NCBI GenBank assembly: GCA_025266875.1
Contig: JALLLT010000036.1
Location: forward strand, 1-64,000
Direction of reading: 5' to 3'
Length of the DNA stretch: 64,000 bases
Source of the DNA: Fennellomyces sp. T-0311
Lineage: Eukaryota > Mucoromycota > Mucoromycetes > Mucorales > Lichtheimiaceae
Shown here in pieces: positions 1-10,780 of this stretch. Position 1 is the stretch's first letter. Every line of letters starts with the position of its first letter. A program made the translations under genes and the position numbers. The notes beneath the pieces are model-generated. The model saw nothing but the letters and a program-made list of their open reading frames with translations, did no database searches and was not told the DNA's origin.

Positions 1-947
1 ACCAGATGAAACTGGTTATGCAAGCACTCACCGAGCTTCTGACGGCCAAGAATGCTCCGACAACCACGACCCCAAATTTGGGCTTCCAACCTCATGTCCA
101 TGAGCCCAATACGTTTAGTGGCAGCCGCGCCTTGAATGCTGTGCAGAGTTGGGTGCACAAGTTGAACGTTACCTGGGGATGTCGTCTATCAGTCAACATG
201 CATACGTTAACTACGCGGTGACCTTCCTTTGGGGCGAGGCCGAAATATGGTGGCAGCAACAACATCGTATGGCAACCGAAACCAAGACCGAAATCAGCTG
301 GAAGGATTTCAAGGAGCGAATTGAAGCAGCGTACAGCCCGGCCAACGTCAAGCAGCTAGCAAGAGACCAACTAGCCCAACTTGTGCAAAACGATACTGTT
401 GCTGACTATGTGCACAGTTTCAAGCTCTTTGGTGCGCATTACCATCCATGACAGACAAGAGGCCAAGGACTGTTTCGAACGAGGCTTGCAGCCTATTATC
501 TGTGCTGAGGTTTGCTTCCGTTTCCCGTCCAGCACTAACGAGTCGATGCGGTTGGCTCTGCTATGTGACAGCCAACATACGCAATATGATGGCCTTTGGC
601 CAAGGTGCGCAAGCATTCTACCAGCAACCGCAACAGCCCCGCAGTACCAGCAAGCCTCCCAGCCCCACCAATTTCATGTACCTGAGTATATGCGCTCCTC
701 TGGTGTGGCTCCCATGGATCTTGACGCCATCCGTACAAGAGGACCAGGTTCCAGCTGGCGCTCACCTGGTCGCGGAAACAACTCCAACTGGCGTCAACAG
801 GGTGGCGGTGGCCGTGGCTCTATCGATGGCAAGGAGTGCCACAATTGCTGTGGTCTTGGGCATTTTGCTCGCAATTGCCCATCCAGACCAGGTATTAAGC
901 AAGGTCGCCCAGGTGGTCAGGGAAAAGGCAAAGCGCGGTTGGATTAA
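1..947 (+). pseudogene. Gag of element A, frameshifted, with CCHC zinc knuckle
   Basis: Retrotransposon Gag forms the particle shell and binds element RNA. The homologous reading passes through three overlapping frames (about 6-150, then to about 440, then to 947), so at least two frameshifts have occurred. The central block holds the hydrophobic Trp-rich Gag motif (GEAEIWWQQQ, about 230-265). The last frame ends with one zinc knuckle, CHNCCGLGHFARNC (about 837-880), with the normal C-X2-C-X4-H-X4-C spacing, in a Gly/Arg-rich region typical of nucleocapsid tails. The first residues are missing because the window starts inside the gene. Confidence 0.85.
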
Positions 948-991
948 GGGAAGTCCCTCCGCGCTCCCTAACACCACACCATTCCCTCAAC

Positions 992-1648
992 ATGGTTCGA
1001 CCCAAGCAAGCTCCCAAGACCCCGGAAACCAACCTGATCGATCTGTCGGACGAGCAAGACGACGAGTCCTTGGAGTTACAGCGAACCTTGGAAGAGGATA
1101 AACAGTATCTTGATTCACTTTTGTCAATAAAAGAAACTGATTTACCTCTGTACTCAATGTCTTGCAATGATGTCCTTGTTGATGTGTTGATCGATTCCGG
1201 TGCTTCAGGCTCATATGTAGCACCACGCCTTGCTGACAAGTTGCCATTGCGCGAGATCTCAAGCCGGATTGTCGAAACTGCTGGAGGACATACCACCACC
1301 ATCACCAAGCAAGCCGAGTTGTTGTTGGATGCTCAAGGATATAAGCACAAGGTGACCGCCTATGTCCTTGACACGAAGTTCGATGTGATCCTCGGCCGCG
1401 ACTGGCTCAAGACTGTACAACCTATGCCGGATTGGGAATTGGATACCTGGCGTATTCAGAGGGGTGAGCATGAATATGTCCTTCGTCCACGGCATAAACG
1501 TGTGATCCCTGAGCTCGCGTACCTGATATCGCATCGTCAAGTCCAGCGTTTGGAACGCCACAAGGGGATTGATGATGTGTTTGCCTGTTTCCTGCGACCG
1601 GTGGATTTCAAGACCGCTCCTACGTCGATGGGATGGCTAAAGCATTAG
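992..1648 (+). pseudogene. Aspartic protease segment of element A Pol
   Basis: This open frame of 218 codons holds a retropepsin-type protease. The catalytic loop reads VLIDSGASGSYV at about 1186-1221, followed by the flap region and the conserved VILGRDWL motif (about 1387-1410), both diagnostic of gypsy-type proteases. The enzyme would cut the Gag-Pol polyprotein. The frame closes at 1648 inside what should be the linker to reverse transcriptase: the expected continuation (KALVEEFSDVFQD) is in another frame, so a frameshift lies near 1625. Whether the start at 992 is used is unknown; in an intact element this would be part of Pol. Confidence 0.85.
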
Positions 1649-3240
1649 TGGAGGAATTCAGCGATGTTTTCCAAGACAAACTGCCTGGCCTCCCTCCCAA
1701 ACGCGACACTGAGCATGTTATCAACACTGGCGATGCTGCCCCGATCTCAAGACCGCCGTACAAGATGGCCCGCGCGAGTTGGATGAGCTGCGTCGGCAGT
1801 TGAAGGAATTGCTGGATTTGGGCCTGATCCGACCAAGCTCGTCGCCATGAGGTGCACCGGTCCTGTTCGTACGTAAGAAAACGGGTGAAATGAGAATGTG
1901 CATCGATTACCGGGCAGTCAACAGGATCAGCAAACGCAATTCAACACCATTGCCACGTATCGATGAATGTCTCGAACGTCTTCATGGCATGAGATACTTC
2001 TCCAAGCTCGACTTGCGATCCGGATACCATAATTTGCGGCTACGGGAGGAGGATATTCCGAAATCGGCGTTCAACACTCGCTATGGCAAGTTCGAATGGC
2101 TAGTTCTACCGTTTGGTCTTATGAACAGCCCTCCTGTCTTTCAGTCATGGATGAACTCAGTGATCGGCGCTGAATTCCTTGATCGGTGTGCTATGGTGTA
2201 TCTGGATGACGTCTTGGTGTTCAGCAAGACCAAGGAACAGCACGTGAAGGACGTTCGAGCGATTTTGGAGAAGTTTCGAGCGGCAAAGGTTATTGCAAAT
2301 GAGAAGAAGTGCGAGCTATTCAAGACCGAGTTGGAGTTTGTTGGCCACCAGGTGACGGCTGAAGGTATCCTCCCTGCAAGGTCCAAGGTCAAGGCGATTC
2401 AAGACTGGCCGGTGCCCACGAATGTTCAAGAAGTACGTCAGTTTGTTGGTCTCGGTTCACATTATCGTCGGTTTATCCGCGATTTTGCTGCTTTGGCCGC
2501 GCCATTGACAGACTTGACAAAAGGTACTGGTGCGAAGAAAAGGGCAATCAAGTGGACTCCTGAGTGCCAAGCCGCCTTTGAGGAAATCAAGGCCCGCATG
2601 ACCGCCGCCCCAGTCCTGCAACCACCAAATCCGGATGCACCATACATCATTGAGGTGGATAGCAGTGATTACGGTGTGGGGGGAGTGCTACTACAGCAAG
2701 GCAACGACGGTCTGATGCATCCATTGGCGTTTGAATCAAAGAAGTTATCCACTGCCGAACGATCTTATCCAGCCCAGGAACGTGAACTTTTAGCAATCTT
2801 GCATGCGTTACGCACCTGGCGTTGCTTTGTGGATGGCCGGAAATACACTGTTTTCTCTGATCACCACCCTCTCAAGTACTTCCGGATCAAGACCAAACCG
2901 ACTCCTCGCCTCACAAGATGGATTGCCGAGCTCGAATTGTACGATCCCGACATCCAGTACAAACCGGGCAAGGATAATCACATCCCGGATCTGTTGTCTC
3001 GTCGTGATGGCCCCGAGTGCATCACCCAAGAACCCGAAATGGAACCAGAATTCCTATATGCGGTCAAGGCTGTCCAAGAATCCGACTGGCCCAAGTTCTA
3101 TGCCCTTTCAGAAGAACAACGGCCGTCGATGTACAAGGACCTATTGGATAAGCACAAGGACAAATTTGTGGTGCACAACTCGGCGGTATATCGGAAGGTC
3201 AAGATCGGTGACACTATCAAGGAGGTTCGCTATGTGATGT
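1649..3240 (+). pseudogene. Reverse transcriptase and RNase H of element A
   Basis: The RT shows all main motifs: LIRPSSSP-stop-GAPVLFVRKK near 1830, YFSKLDLRSGYHNLRL near 1995, LPFGLMNSPPVFQ near 2107 and the catalytic YLDD near 2197. RNase H follows (IEVDSSDYGVGGVLLQQ near 2650, SDHHPLKYF near 2860). The Trp expected between SSP and GAP is a TGA at 1848-1850, one G-to-A change from TGG. A second lesion near 1775 shifts the frame between the tether and RT. From 1890 onward the frame is open through RNase H. It would copy element RNA into cDNA if intact. Confidence 0.92.
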
Positions 3241-3259
3241 TTGCTCGCGTGCGGATCTG

Positions 3260-4438
3260 GTGTCGGATACCCACAAGTCCCTTGGCCATTCTGGTACAAC
3301 GACAGTGTATGATGTCTTACGCAAACGTTACTGGTGGCCCGATATGCGTTCGGATATTCAAGATTGGTTGTCTGCGTGTCCGCAGTGTCAGCTGGCCTCC
3401 AATGCTGACCGCCAAGTCCATCACGCCCCCATGAAGCCATTGGATGTACCACCGCCTTTTGCCCGCTGGCACCTCGATTTCATTGGCGAGTTGCCCACCA
3501 CGCTGAATGGTAACCGTTGGCTTCTTGTTGCTGTTGACTACGCCACCAACTGGACCATTGCTCGCGCTGTTCCTGACGCCACCGGTGCTGCCATTGCGGA
3601 GTTCCTCTATGAGGAGATCGTTATGCGTTTCTCTTGTCCCACGGAAATCTGCACGGACCGCGGTGCCAACTTTATGTCCAAGGTCCTTGCTCATTACCTT
3701 GGCCGTCTCAAAATTAACCACGTTCTCACTTCGGCGTTTCACCCAAGAACCAATGGCAAGGCTGAACGCACAAACGGCATCCTCAAGCAAATGCTGCGCA
3801 AGTTTGTTCAAGGCCGGATCCACGCATGGGACCAGTATGTTGACACTGCTTTGTTTGCCTGCCGCGTCCGCAAGCATCGCACCACTGGCTTTAGTCCATA
3901 CTTCCTTGTCTATGGTCAAGAACCTCGTTTGCCTGGTGACCCTCTGCGCCCATTCATCGATATGGCCGAGCCGCCTCAAGACATGCCTATCGAAGCGCAT
4001 GGTCGAGTACCAGAAGTACGTCGCTTGCGTGAGGCACGCATCATCGCCGAACGCCGGCTGAAGGAAAATGCCACCAAGGACAAGGAACGCTGGGATGAGA
4101 TCCTCAAACCTCAAAAGTTTTCCATTAGTGACCATGTTTTGATGCGCCACGAAAACAAGTTGAGCCTGGAGTTCAATTGGAAAGGCCCATTTAAGGTTAT
4201 CGCAGTACATTCCGAAACCGATATTTACAAGTTGGAGGACTTCAATGGTCAAGTCTATTCTTCCTGGGTCCACACCGATCGTCTCAAGACCATTCATATC
4301 AAGTCTCCAGTCTCGAGGGATCCTTGGTATGATCCTACCGCCGTCCGCGCGTCTGAGTGCCGTGACCTTCAAGCTGCCGGCCACATTGCGTTGTTGTCCG
4401 AGGACGTACAACAGTCTGAGGAGGGGGTATTGTCATAG
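3260..4438 (+). pseudogene. Integrase of element A
   Basis: The N-terminal HHCC zinc domain is present (HKSLGHSG, then CPQCQLA near 3370-3400). It is followed by the DDE core: D near 3475 in WHLDFIGEL, D near 3650 in ICTDRGANF, and the E in RTNGKAERTNG near 3760. The C-terminal part (HVLMRHENKLSLEFNWKGPF) is the usual GPY/F-like module. The frame differs from that of RT/RNase H; a frameshift lies near 3235-3260. The stop TAG (4436-4438) falls just inside the 3' LTR, a common arrangement. A long open frame on the opposite strand here is only a shadow of this gene. Confidence 0.92.
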
Positions 4439-4879
4439 CCATTCTGGCGGGCTTCTTTGTATTTCTCTTTTGGACAAGTCGTTCGTGGTATCTCTTTGTT
4501 GCACAGCAACGCGCTGTTGCACGAATATTACTCACAACGCGTTCATCCCTTTTAGACCCCTGTCGTAGTATATTATTTGGTAATTCATATTGCTGACAAT
4601 ACGTCTCCTACTGCAGTACACAGCAACATGCCTTGACGTAATGCACAGCCGAATACTCTCTCCTTGACAAGACCAATGGTATCTACTGCGCACCGCAGCA
4701 TCATTGTACATATTTTTAATATTAGAAAACAGTATAAATATCAGAATAGTTTATCAAATAAATCATCATCTATCTGCTTCTATTCTTCGTGGTTATGTAC
4801 CTTGGTGGTTATCTATCTCCAGGGTCTCTATCTTTATAGGTTGTCTACACTCTCCGTGGTTCAATTTATAACGACGACA
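4431..4879 (+). repeat. 3' LTR of retrotransposon A
   Basis: The segment begins TGTCATAG directly after a purine tract (GAGGAGGGGG) and ends ACGACGACA, so it has the TG...CA ends of LTRs. It contains a TATAAATA-type box near 4733 and AATAAA near 4759, in promoter-then-polyadenylation order. Length is 449 bp. The bases after it begin ATTGGTAGC, which resembles a primer-binding site; this is noted separately. The twin 2668-bp element begins only 30 bp further on. Confidence 0.75.
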
Positions 4880-4909
4880 ATTGGTAGCAAAAGAAAAAAA
4901 AATAGCATT

Positions 4910-7577
4910 CACCATAGAAAAAATAAATTCAAGATATATTAAGATTTTTACATATTTTTTTTGGATTATTTTGAATATATTTTGAATATATTTTGAATAT
5001 CGTGTTCGAATATTTCTTAATATATTTTGAATATGTAAAAAGAAACGAATATTTTTCAAACATATTAATACGGTTGCGCATATGCTTTAAATCCTTATGG
5101 TGCGCAATAACTGTTTATTACTAATTCTTATAGTACTATCATATTGCTACATATACTACTATTGCTAGACACATCACTTACCTCCATTTATCCCATCATA
5201 TCGTGTTTTGAACCCTTCATTCCGACGCCTTCGTATACCTGCGCTTCTTTACAGTTTTTTCCTTTGAGCGTGGTTTCTTCATCCGCATCCTTTGTAACTT
5301 TCTTGGGCGGTCTACCACGTTGTTTTTTGGGGTGAGTAATCGTTGTTTGTGTTCTTAATAACTTGGGACTTTTTTGGCTTCCCAGTTTCTTGGATCCTAA
5401 AATTTTGAAGTCAATGTTTAAATTTCTTACCTCCATCTAAACTTGTGTCATCGTTCACTTCAATCGCCCCAATACCTTGACTATAGTTTTGCGCCTCAGT
5501 GATCGAAGCTGACTTCGCTGAAGTGAAATAAATATCAGTACCACGCGTCTTAAAAAGATAATATATGTCAACGTTTTAGAATGACTTATGTTTATGGACC
5601 ACCCTTGTACTGCTGCTTGCTTCAGATGGTGTGGCTCGCTGGTGTGGTATACTCGTGGCAGCTGACTTTTACTTGTTACCCTTGACCGGCAACTCCTGTT
5701 GTATACCTTTGCCTGTTTTCTGCCGTCGATCTCATAATTTAGCCTTTTTGTGACTTTTTGATAGTTCTTGTGTGTTAGATTCAGGTTCCCTTCCATCGCG
5801 TTCACTAGAGAGTTTAGTGTCCAAGGTAGGTAGCTTTTTAAGGTTGCCCTCAACTAACTCCGGAAGATGATCATCACAAAGTAAATCATCTACTTCAAGC
5901 AGACCAGGGGTTCGTAAAGTTCGTCCATCTCCGTGCAGACGCACACTATCGTCGTCGTCGTCGTCGCAAGAAATACTGTCACTATCGCTGTCACTACTGG
6001 AGTCGCCGTTCTGAAAATCCCTTAGCTCATCGTCTTCATCATCACTTAACATCTCCTTAGAAGCATAACTTGATGAACGCGACTGAGGGTTTGCATAAGT
6101 GTCACTGGAACTATAATATTGTTTTTCAATCAAAAAGGTCAAAAAGTGGACAGATAATACCTTTCAGCGGGGGTTGCTCTGGTGTTGGAAGGAGCTTCGG
6201 TAGTACTAGTGGTAAAGTTGTATTAATAGTAACTCATGGATGTACGACAACCTACACACACCGATTGCCAGCCATCGCACCTGGGGCTAAAGCAAACAGT
6301 AGAAAAGGTGTTAGTTTTGATAATTAGTGTGTTGCCGTGCTTACTTTCTTTATTCTTTATACCCCAGAATGCTTTACGCATCATCAGCATCGCGCCCCAG
6401 CTTTCAATGCACGCAACAAGAGGGTACTCCTTACCAACCAGTTTTTCATACATTCCTTCAGCTTCCAGCCGTACTTGTTTTGAAAGATGCTCCCAAGTAT
6501 TTGATGGACTCAAATTGTGATGCGCTCGAATATCAAGAACAAGATCTGCTGTATACATGAGTGCATTACCTTTAAAAGTTGCGTAATACCGATCATGGTA
6601 AGGGATATTCTGCTTCCTTAAGATGTCTTCGCATAGGTACTCGTATTGAGACCAGCGAAATTGGAGCGATGTTCCTTCTCGGACGAGTGGTTGCCTAACA
6701 TCGCGAGGGATCTCTACATCTGCGAAAGGATTTTGCGCAGGAGAAGATTGTGGGTAAGATGGAAGCGGTCCTTGCGTGGTTGTAGTTGTGGTCAACGCAT
6801 CAGCAAATTGTAACGCGAAACCTGAACCCTTGTCCTTGAGTTTACTCGTACCTGTTTTTACTTCCTCCAGATCGGTTGACACGGCTAGTTCCAAGCAGAT
6901 GAGTCGCTGATCAATCGCAGCAAATCCGTCGGTAACGCACTTCTTGAATTCGCCAATGGTTTGGAGAAACGTTGATAAAAGCCTTGTCGTTGTGTCGTCA
7001 GCCATCGGTTTAAATGTTGGAGCAGAAAAAGTACAAAAAATAACTGCTGCGCGAATTAGTTTCTGGTAGTGACAGACGACGACGGAAATTTAGAAATAGG
7101 CAGTAGGATGCTTAAGGAAGGTGTTACCTACGGAGGAACAGGCCGAGAATCTATTGTCAGAATGAATATCTGAGTAGACACAGGTGATCCGGGCAAGAGA
7201 GGGCTTACGAAAGAGCAGCGACAATATATTGGCGAAAAGTTCCTGGCATTTGCAGAATTACAGAGCTAACGAGAGTCAATGGACCTTGGCCGTACAAGAC
7301 AGGTAGTAGCCCCAAGCGACACGTAGTAGTTGCGACTAACGACTTAATTGGATTTGCAGGACGCGCAAAAGGTATAGGCACCACGGAATATTTCTACTGT
7401 TCGCATCAGTAGCATAACAGCTGTTTTGAAATGCCTCCGACATATATATATCTCGCGAATATTTTCTAAATATCTGAATATCTGCTTAATATATTTTGAA
7501 TATTTGTGAATACATGAATTTTCTGAAAATATAATTTAAAAACTTGAATATATCCTGAATTTATTTTTTCCATGGTG
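4910..7577 (-). mobile_element. 2668-bp TIR element of unknown family, copy 1
   Basis: Both ends carry the same inverted terminal sequence, CACCATRGAAAAAATAAA with continuing similarity for about 30 bp. Inside the ends lie several TTTTGAATAT-like subterminal repeats. Copy 2 (11933-14600) is the same length and nearly identical in inverted orientation; I noticed five differences, of which three are transitions and two are compensating 1-base indels. Terminal CAC and subterminal repeats resemble CACTA/EnSpm-type architecture. No DDE or other transposase motif is visible inside, so the element may be non-autonomous. Flanking bases are ATT on the left and ATA on the right, so no clean target duplication is seen for this copy. 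Confidence 0.8.
5188..7005 (-). CDS. Unknown AT-hook protein gene of the 2668-bp element, copy 1
   Basis: Not recognised. The start at 7005 (MADDTTTRLL) opens a domain of about 215 residues with a possible coiled segment, ending in GIKNKE. Good GT-AG introns then lead through a Ser/Thr-rich linker to a strongly acidic block (about 6000: Ser-Asp repeats and a run of six Asp) and a basic tail, KKQRGRPPKK near 5330, which is an AT-hook DNA-binding motif. A TGA after KKAKL near 5733 is shared with copy 2, so either it is a real stop, or it is spliced out, or the ancestor was already broken. In this copy the Trp codon of the first exon (IESWGAM) is intact. An accessory DNA-binding role in transposition is only inference. 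Confidence 0.55.
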
Positions 7578-8275
7578 ATATTCAACCTTGATCAGCAGTG
7601 TCAGTTCGCTGTACAACAATTTATCTTGCAAGAGCTGCCCGAACAACTTCAGGCAAGATATCGGGAACAAGCCCCTCTACTATACAGTATTTCCAAAAAG
7701 TAATGTCGCTATTCATAAAAGTCAATGTTGCTATCCGTTTGAAAATTCAACCCACATGAAATGATCATGTGACCAGAACAGCTCTCACGCTTAGAAATCA
7801 ACGCCAACAAACTCTTGGCAACTTCCTGCTTACCTGAAATGCGGCTGTTACTTATCTGATCACTTCTTTTTTGGTTTTGGTTTTGTCAAATATTTCCAAC
7901 TGCTGCATATGTAGAAAGTTTTGGTCGTCCTGTTCATTTTGATCAGTTTGGTCATCCTGTTCATTTTGTTCTATTTGGTCATTCTGTTCATTTTGATCAG
8001 TTTGATTATCCTGTTCATTTTGATCTGGTCGATTATTGTCAGTTTGATCTGTATCAGTTTGATTATTATCAGTTGTCGGCGGAGTAATCATTTCTGCAAC
8101 CGCCAAAATTCTTTGTGGTTCTCGCTCTTCTAAGATTTGTTCTCTAATCATGTCAAAGGGGTTAAATTCGTTTTCCCACCTTGTTTCTCTAATTAAATGA
8201 GTCCCAGGATCTTTGCTTTTTTTTCAATTTTCCTACTTTTTATGTACTTACCTTGGGAAATGACAGATATGCGTG
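7578..8275. other. Inter-element stretch with a short Asp/Gln repeat frame
   Basis: No gene is convincing here. The minus strand at 7852-8151 is open for 99 codons and encodes a low-complexity run of DQTDQNEQ-like units (about 7921-8080), caused by a TTTGRTCAGTTTG-like DNA tandem repeat. It may be an N-terminal exon or a 3' remnant of the transposon whose transposase follows at 8276-9592, but no splice link could be shown. The hydrophobic frame on the plus strand is the mirror of the repeat. Confidence 0.4.
7921..8080 (-). repeat. Degenerate short tandem repeat, DQTDQNEQ coding
   Basis: Units of 12 to 15 bases based on TGTTCATTTTGATCAGTTTG alternate with TGGTCAT and TGATTAT variants. Read on the minus strand they give Asp/Gln/Asn/Glu repeats without stops. 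All units keep the same frame, consistent with either a coding low-complexity tract or recent slippage. Confidence 0.6.
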
Positions 8276-9592
8276 TTAGATCGGTTCTCTGTTTCGACAC
8301 TTCTCCCAAACTTTCGGCAAATGCCTAGTAAAGACCTCATAATCGCTTGGCTTCACTTTGAGACATCCTTGCTTAATTCTAGTTATTAAAGTTTCCTATG
8401 TCAAAAGCCGGCCACGTTTAACATGACTTTTTGCTACTGACCAGAAGTTCTCAATTGGATTAAGTTCACCAGAGTATGCCTGTAAATAGACACATCAGTA
8501 TCCTCGCCACTTGATGTACTTTTCTGTATCTCTGTTTATATAAATGGGTGCATTATCCATGATAATATAGTAGTTCTTATACTTCTCATGCCTATCCATC
8601 TCATCCATTGTCACTTTCACGAAACTGAAGTAGTGACCTGTTATAGTGCCAGTGCTTATATACTCATCGCCGTTAGCCTTCTGTCTCTTAATTGCCTTTG
8701 GGACTCTCACACTAATATTGACAAGGCCAGAAGAAGAGATGGCGCCCAATATGGTCGTTGTTTCTGCCTTCATTTTAGGCGTCTTGACAATTGCACAAGC
8801 ACCTCTCTTAGACCAACCTCTAAAGCGTCTCAAGTTGATATGAAAGGCAGACTCGTCAAGGAATACGCAGTTTGCCTCAGGGTACATGTCAGTTTTTTCC
8901 CATTGACTAACCCACTTATAGCGCTCCTCGATCTTCTCTGGGGAATTTCTTTCCTCAGAGTGAAAGTCTGCTTTCTTAAGCGAAAGATTACATTTTGTAG
9001 TCATGAGATGATGAACCGCACTGCGAGAAACTTGAAAGTCAAGGAACTTTTCCTGTAAGTGCTCAACAACTTCAACAACAGTACGATGTGCATCGTCGTC
9101 GACGAAAGCGTCAATAACTTTCTGGTGCTCTTCTGTCAGAACTGGTTTACGACCTGGCTTTTTGAGCGACTCAAAGAAACTGTCCCCACGCTCACCATAC
9201 TTTCTGACCCATCTCTGAGCAGTACGAATACCGATGCCTAATTGTTTGGCTGCAGCATATGCACTCAAGCACTTCGTTACCTTTCTCAGAAAGAACCGTT
9301 CCTTTTCCTTGACAGTATATCGAGTATAATCTCGTTTTTCAGTTGCTTCCCACATATAAACATCTTCATCTCTTGGCCTATCTATCTGCATTTGACGACG
9401 ACTAACTCGCTGTCGAAAAGACTCTGAAGCCAAGTTTGGAAGATTTTTGAGATAGCTGGTATGTGAGGCAACTGTTTCAACTACAAAACGTTCTTCGTCA
9501 ACAACATGATCCATGGGCTCAGGGTTGCCAGCCTCATCGACAACATTCCCCTGCCCATCTTCAAAAAGAAATGTAAAATTTCGCGTACGCAT
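8276..9592 (-). pseudogene. IS630/Tc1-mariner-type DDE transposase, two nonsense mutations
   Basis: From 9592 the frame encodes a helix-turn-helix block (LGIGIRTAQRWVRKYG), a GRKPVLTEEH linker and the DDE core: first Asp in VFLDESAFH, RFRGWSKRGA, second Asp in IIMDNAPIY. The frame then hits TGA at 8495-8497 in GY-stop-CVYLQAYSGELNPIENFWS, so the third catalytic residue (Glu of NPIENFW) lies after a stop. Reading on, a TAG follows at 8396-8398, then a family-like C-terminus to 8276. A normal product would be about 435 residues; this copy makes only 365 and lacks the last acidic residue. It belongs to the same broad family as the transposase at 20048-21648. Confidence 0.88.
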
Positions 9593-10031
9593 GTTATAAA
9601 TTGCAATGATGTAGTGAAAGAAAAAAGTGGTACGGGGGTTGCTATGACAACTTTTTATATGGTGTCAAGTGCCAAGAGGGCTATGACGTATTATAGGTCC
9701 CACGCGATAGCGCCTGAACTAGCAGTCACACCGTTACCATATTTGGACCACATGTTACCACACGTCGTGGCATCTTAGAACATAAAACAGAATTCCAAAA
9801 GAAGAAAAACTCATGATGTTCTGCGTGTTTAAAAACAACTAGTCCAATAATTTTTAAAGAAACAGTTATAGTTAAAACCAGATATTAGCAGTAGCCGATA
9901 TATTGATAGTTATAAAATACAAACAAAAAAATATAAATTACTAAGCTCTAGTAATATTTCCTAGTCTTTCAGATAACGATGGAAGGTATTCACTATGTTG
10001 AGCGCTTTAGAACTTGAAGTATATAATAGAG
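9593..10031. other. Spacer between two transposase relics
   Basis: No gene or clear repeat seen. The stretch should hold the 5' end of the IS630-like transposon and the 3' end of the ISXO2-like relic. I could not identify matching terminal inverted repeats. The right part is AT-rich. Confidence 0.4.
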
Positions 10032-10780
10032 TTATAAGTATCTGTCATTATCAAAGTCAGACTCACTGTCACTTGAGTCATCACCAGCATGCAAATCCAA
10101 ACTATTAATTTGTGTACTTTCATTTGGAGCAAGAAAGCGTGTATAGTCTCCAGGAACATGAGTTGGTAAAGAATCTTCAATATCAACTATTCTTTCTCTG
10201 GCATAATCATCAAATGATGTAGCACCAAGGTTTTGAAATATGCTTTCCCACTGATGTCCAGCATGCTTTCGTTGCCAAATATACTCCAGTAGTTTCCATG
10301 GACAAGTAGCGACAGTTCGATGATGATGTCTAATATCATCCTTCAGTGCTCTCCACATCCCTAAAGTATTAAAAGCAAATTAGTATATATAAAGCATGCA
10401 AAATAAAATAGTTTACCTTCAATCATATTGATATTAAACATCTGATCACCATCAGTATGACCAATACTGTGATTCTCAGTAGCATAGCCAAGCTCATGAT
10501 TTACAGCTCGATGGTTAACTTCTTCAGAACGCAATGCCATATATGAACGATGACAATCAGTGTTGATTGGTGTGCCAGTTTGAACATATCAATGGATTAA
10601 TGAGCAAAGTGTAAGGCCTTCCAGATTAGGAACAGTAGCAAAAAACACTTTTCCAGCCTGGCCATTGCGATTTTCTACCATTCCAAAGACCCATACACCT
10701 TCAACTCGATGTCCAGAGTGGTATTTGCACTTGCCAAACTTGCTTTCATCAACTTGCACTTCAGTTACACTGCGCAGGAG
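10032..10780 (-). pseudogene. ISXO2/Merlin-like DDE transposase relic
   Basis: Minus-strand translation from about 10780 reads VTEVQVDESKFGKCKY, then GHRVEGVWVFGMVE, then INTDCHRSYMAL, then VNHELGY and INMIEG/MWRALKDDIRHH. This is the ISXO2-like DDE domain used by IS1595 and eukaryotic Merlin transposons, with Asp in VDESKFG, Asp in TDCHRSY and the MIEGMWR motif. A TGA at 10589-10591 (LIH-stop-YVQ) interrupts it; CGA to TGA would explain it. A GT-AG intron of 56 nt (10361-10416) splits the MIEG motif and fits a eukaryotic copy. The N-terminal zinc ribbon is missing; homology stops at a hairpin (10779-10823). The tail to 10032 is acidic and Ser/Asp-rich. Confidence 0.82.

Larger units (their letters stand above)
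1..4879 (+). mobile_element. Ty3/gypsy LTR retrotransposon A, degenerate, 5' end outside window
   Basis: Domains run in the order Gag with CCHC zinc knuckle, aspartic protease, reverse transcriptase, RNase H, integrase, which is the Ty3/gypsy (Metaviridae) order. A polypurine tract at about 4418-4429 is followed by a 3' LTR. The 5' LTR and the start of Gag lie left of the window. The reading frame changes near 150, 440, 1625, 1775 and 3240, and there is an in-frame TGA at 1848-1850, so the copy cannot make a full polyprotein. No chromodomain is visible at the integrase C-terminus. Confidence 0.93.

Noticed and set aside
3317..4411. 364-codon open frame opposite the integrase of element A
   Set aside because: It is the antisense shadow of integrase codons; no domain is recognisable.
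7921..8133. Hydrophobic plus-strand frame resembling a membrane protein
   Set aside because: Generated by the complementary strand of the Asp/Gln repeat; every hydrophobic segment is a repeat unit.
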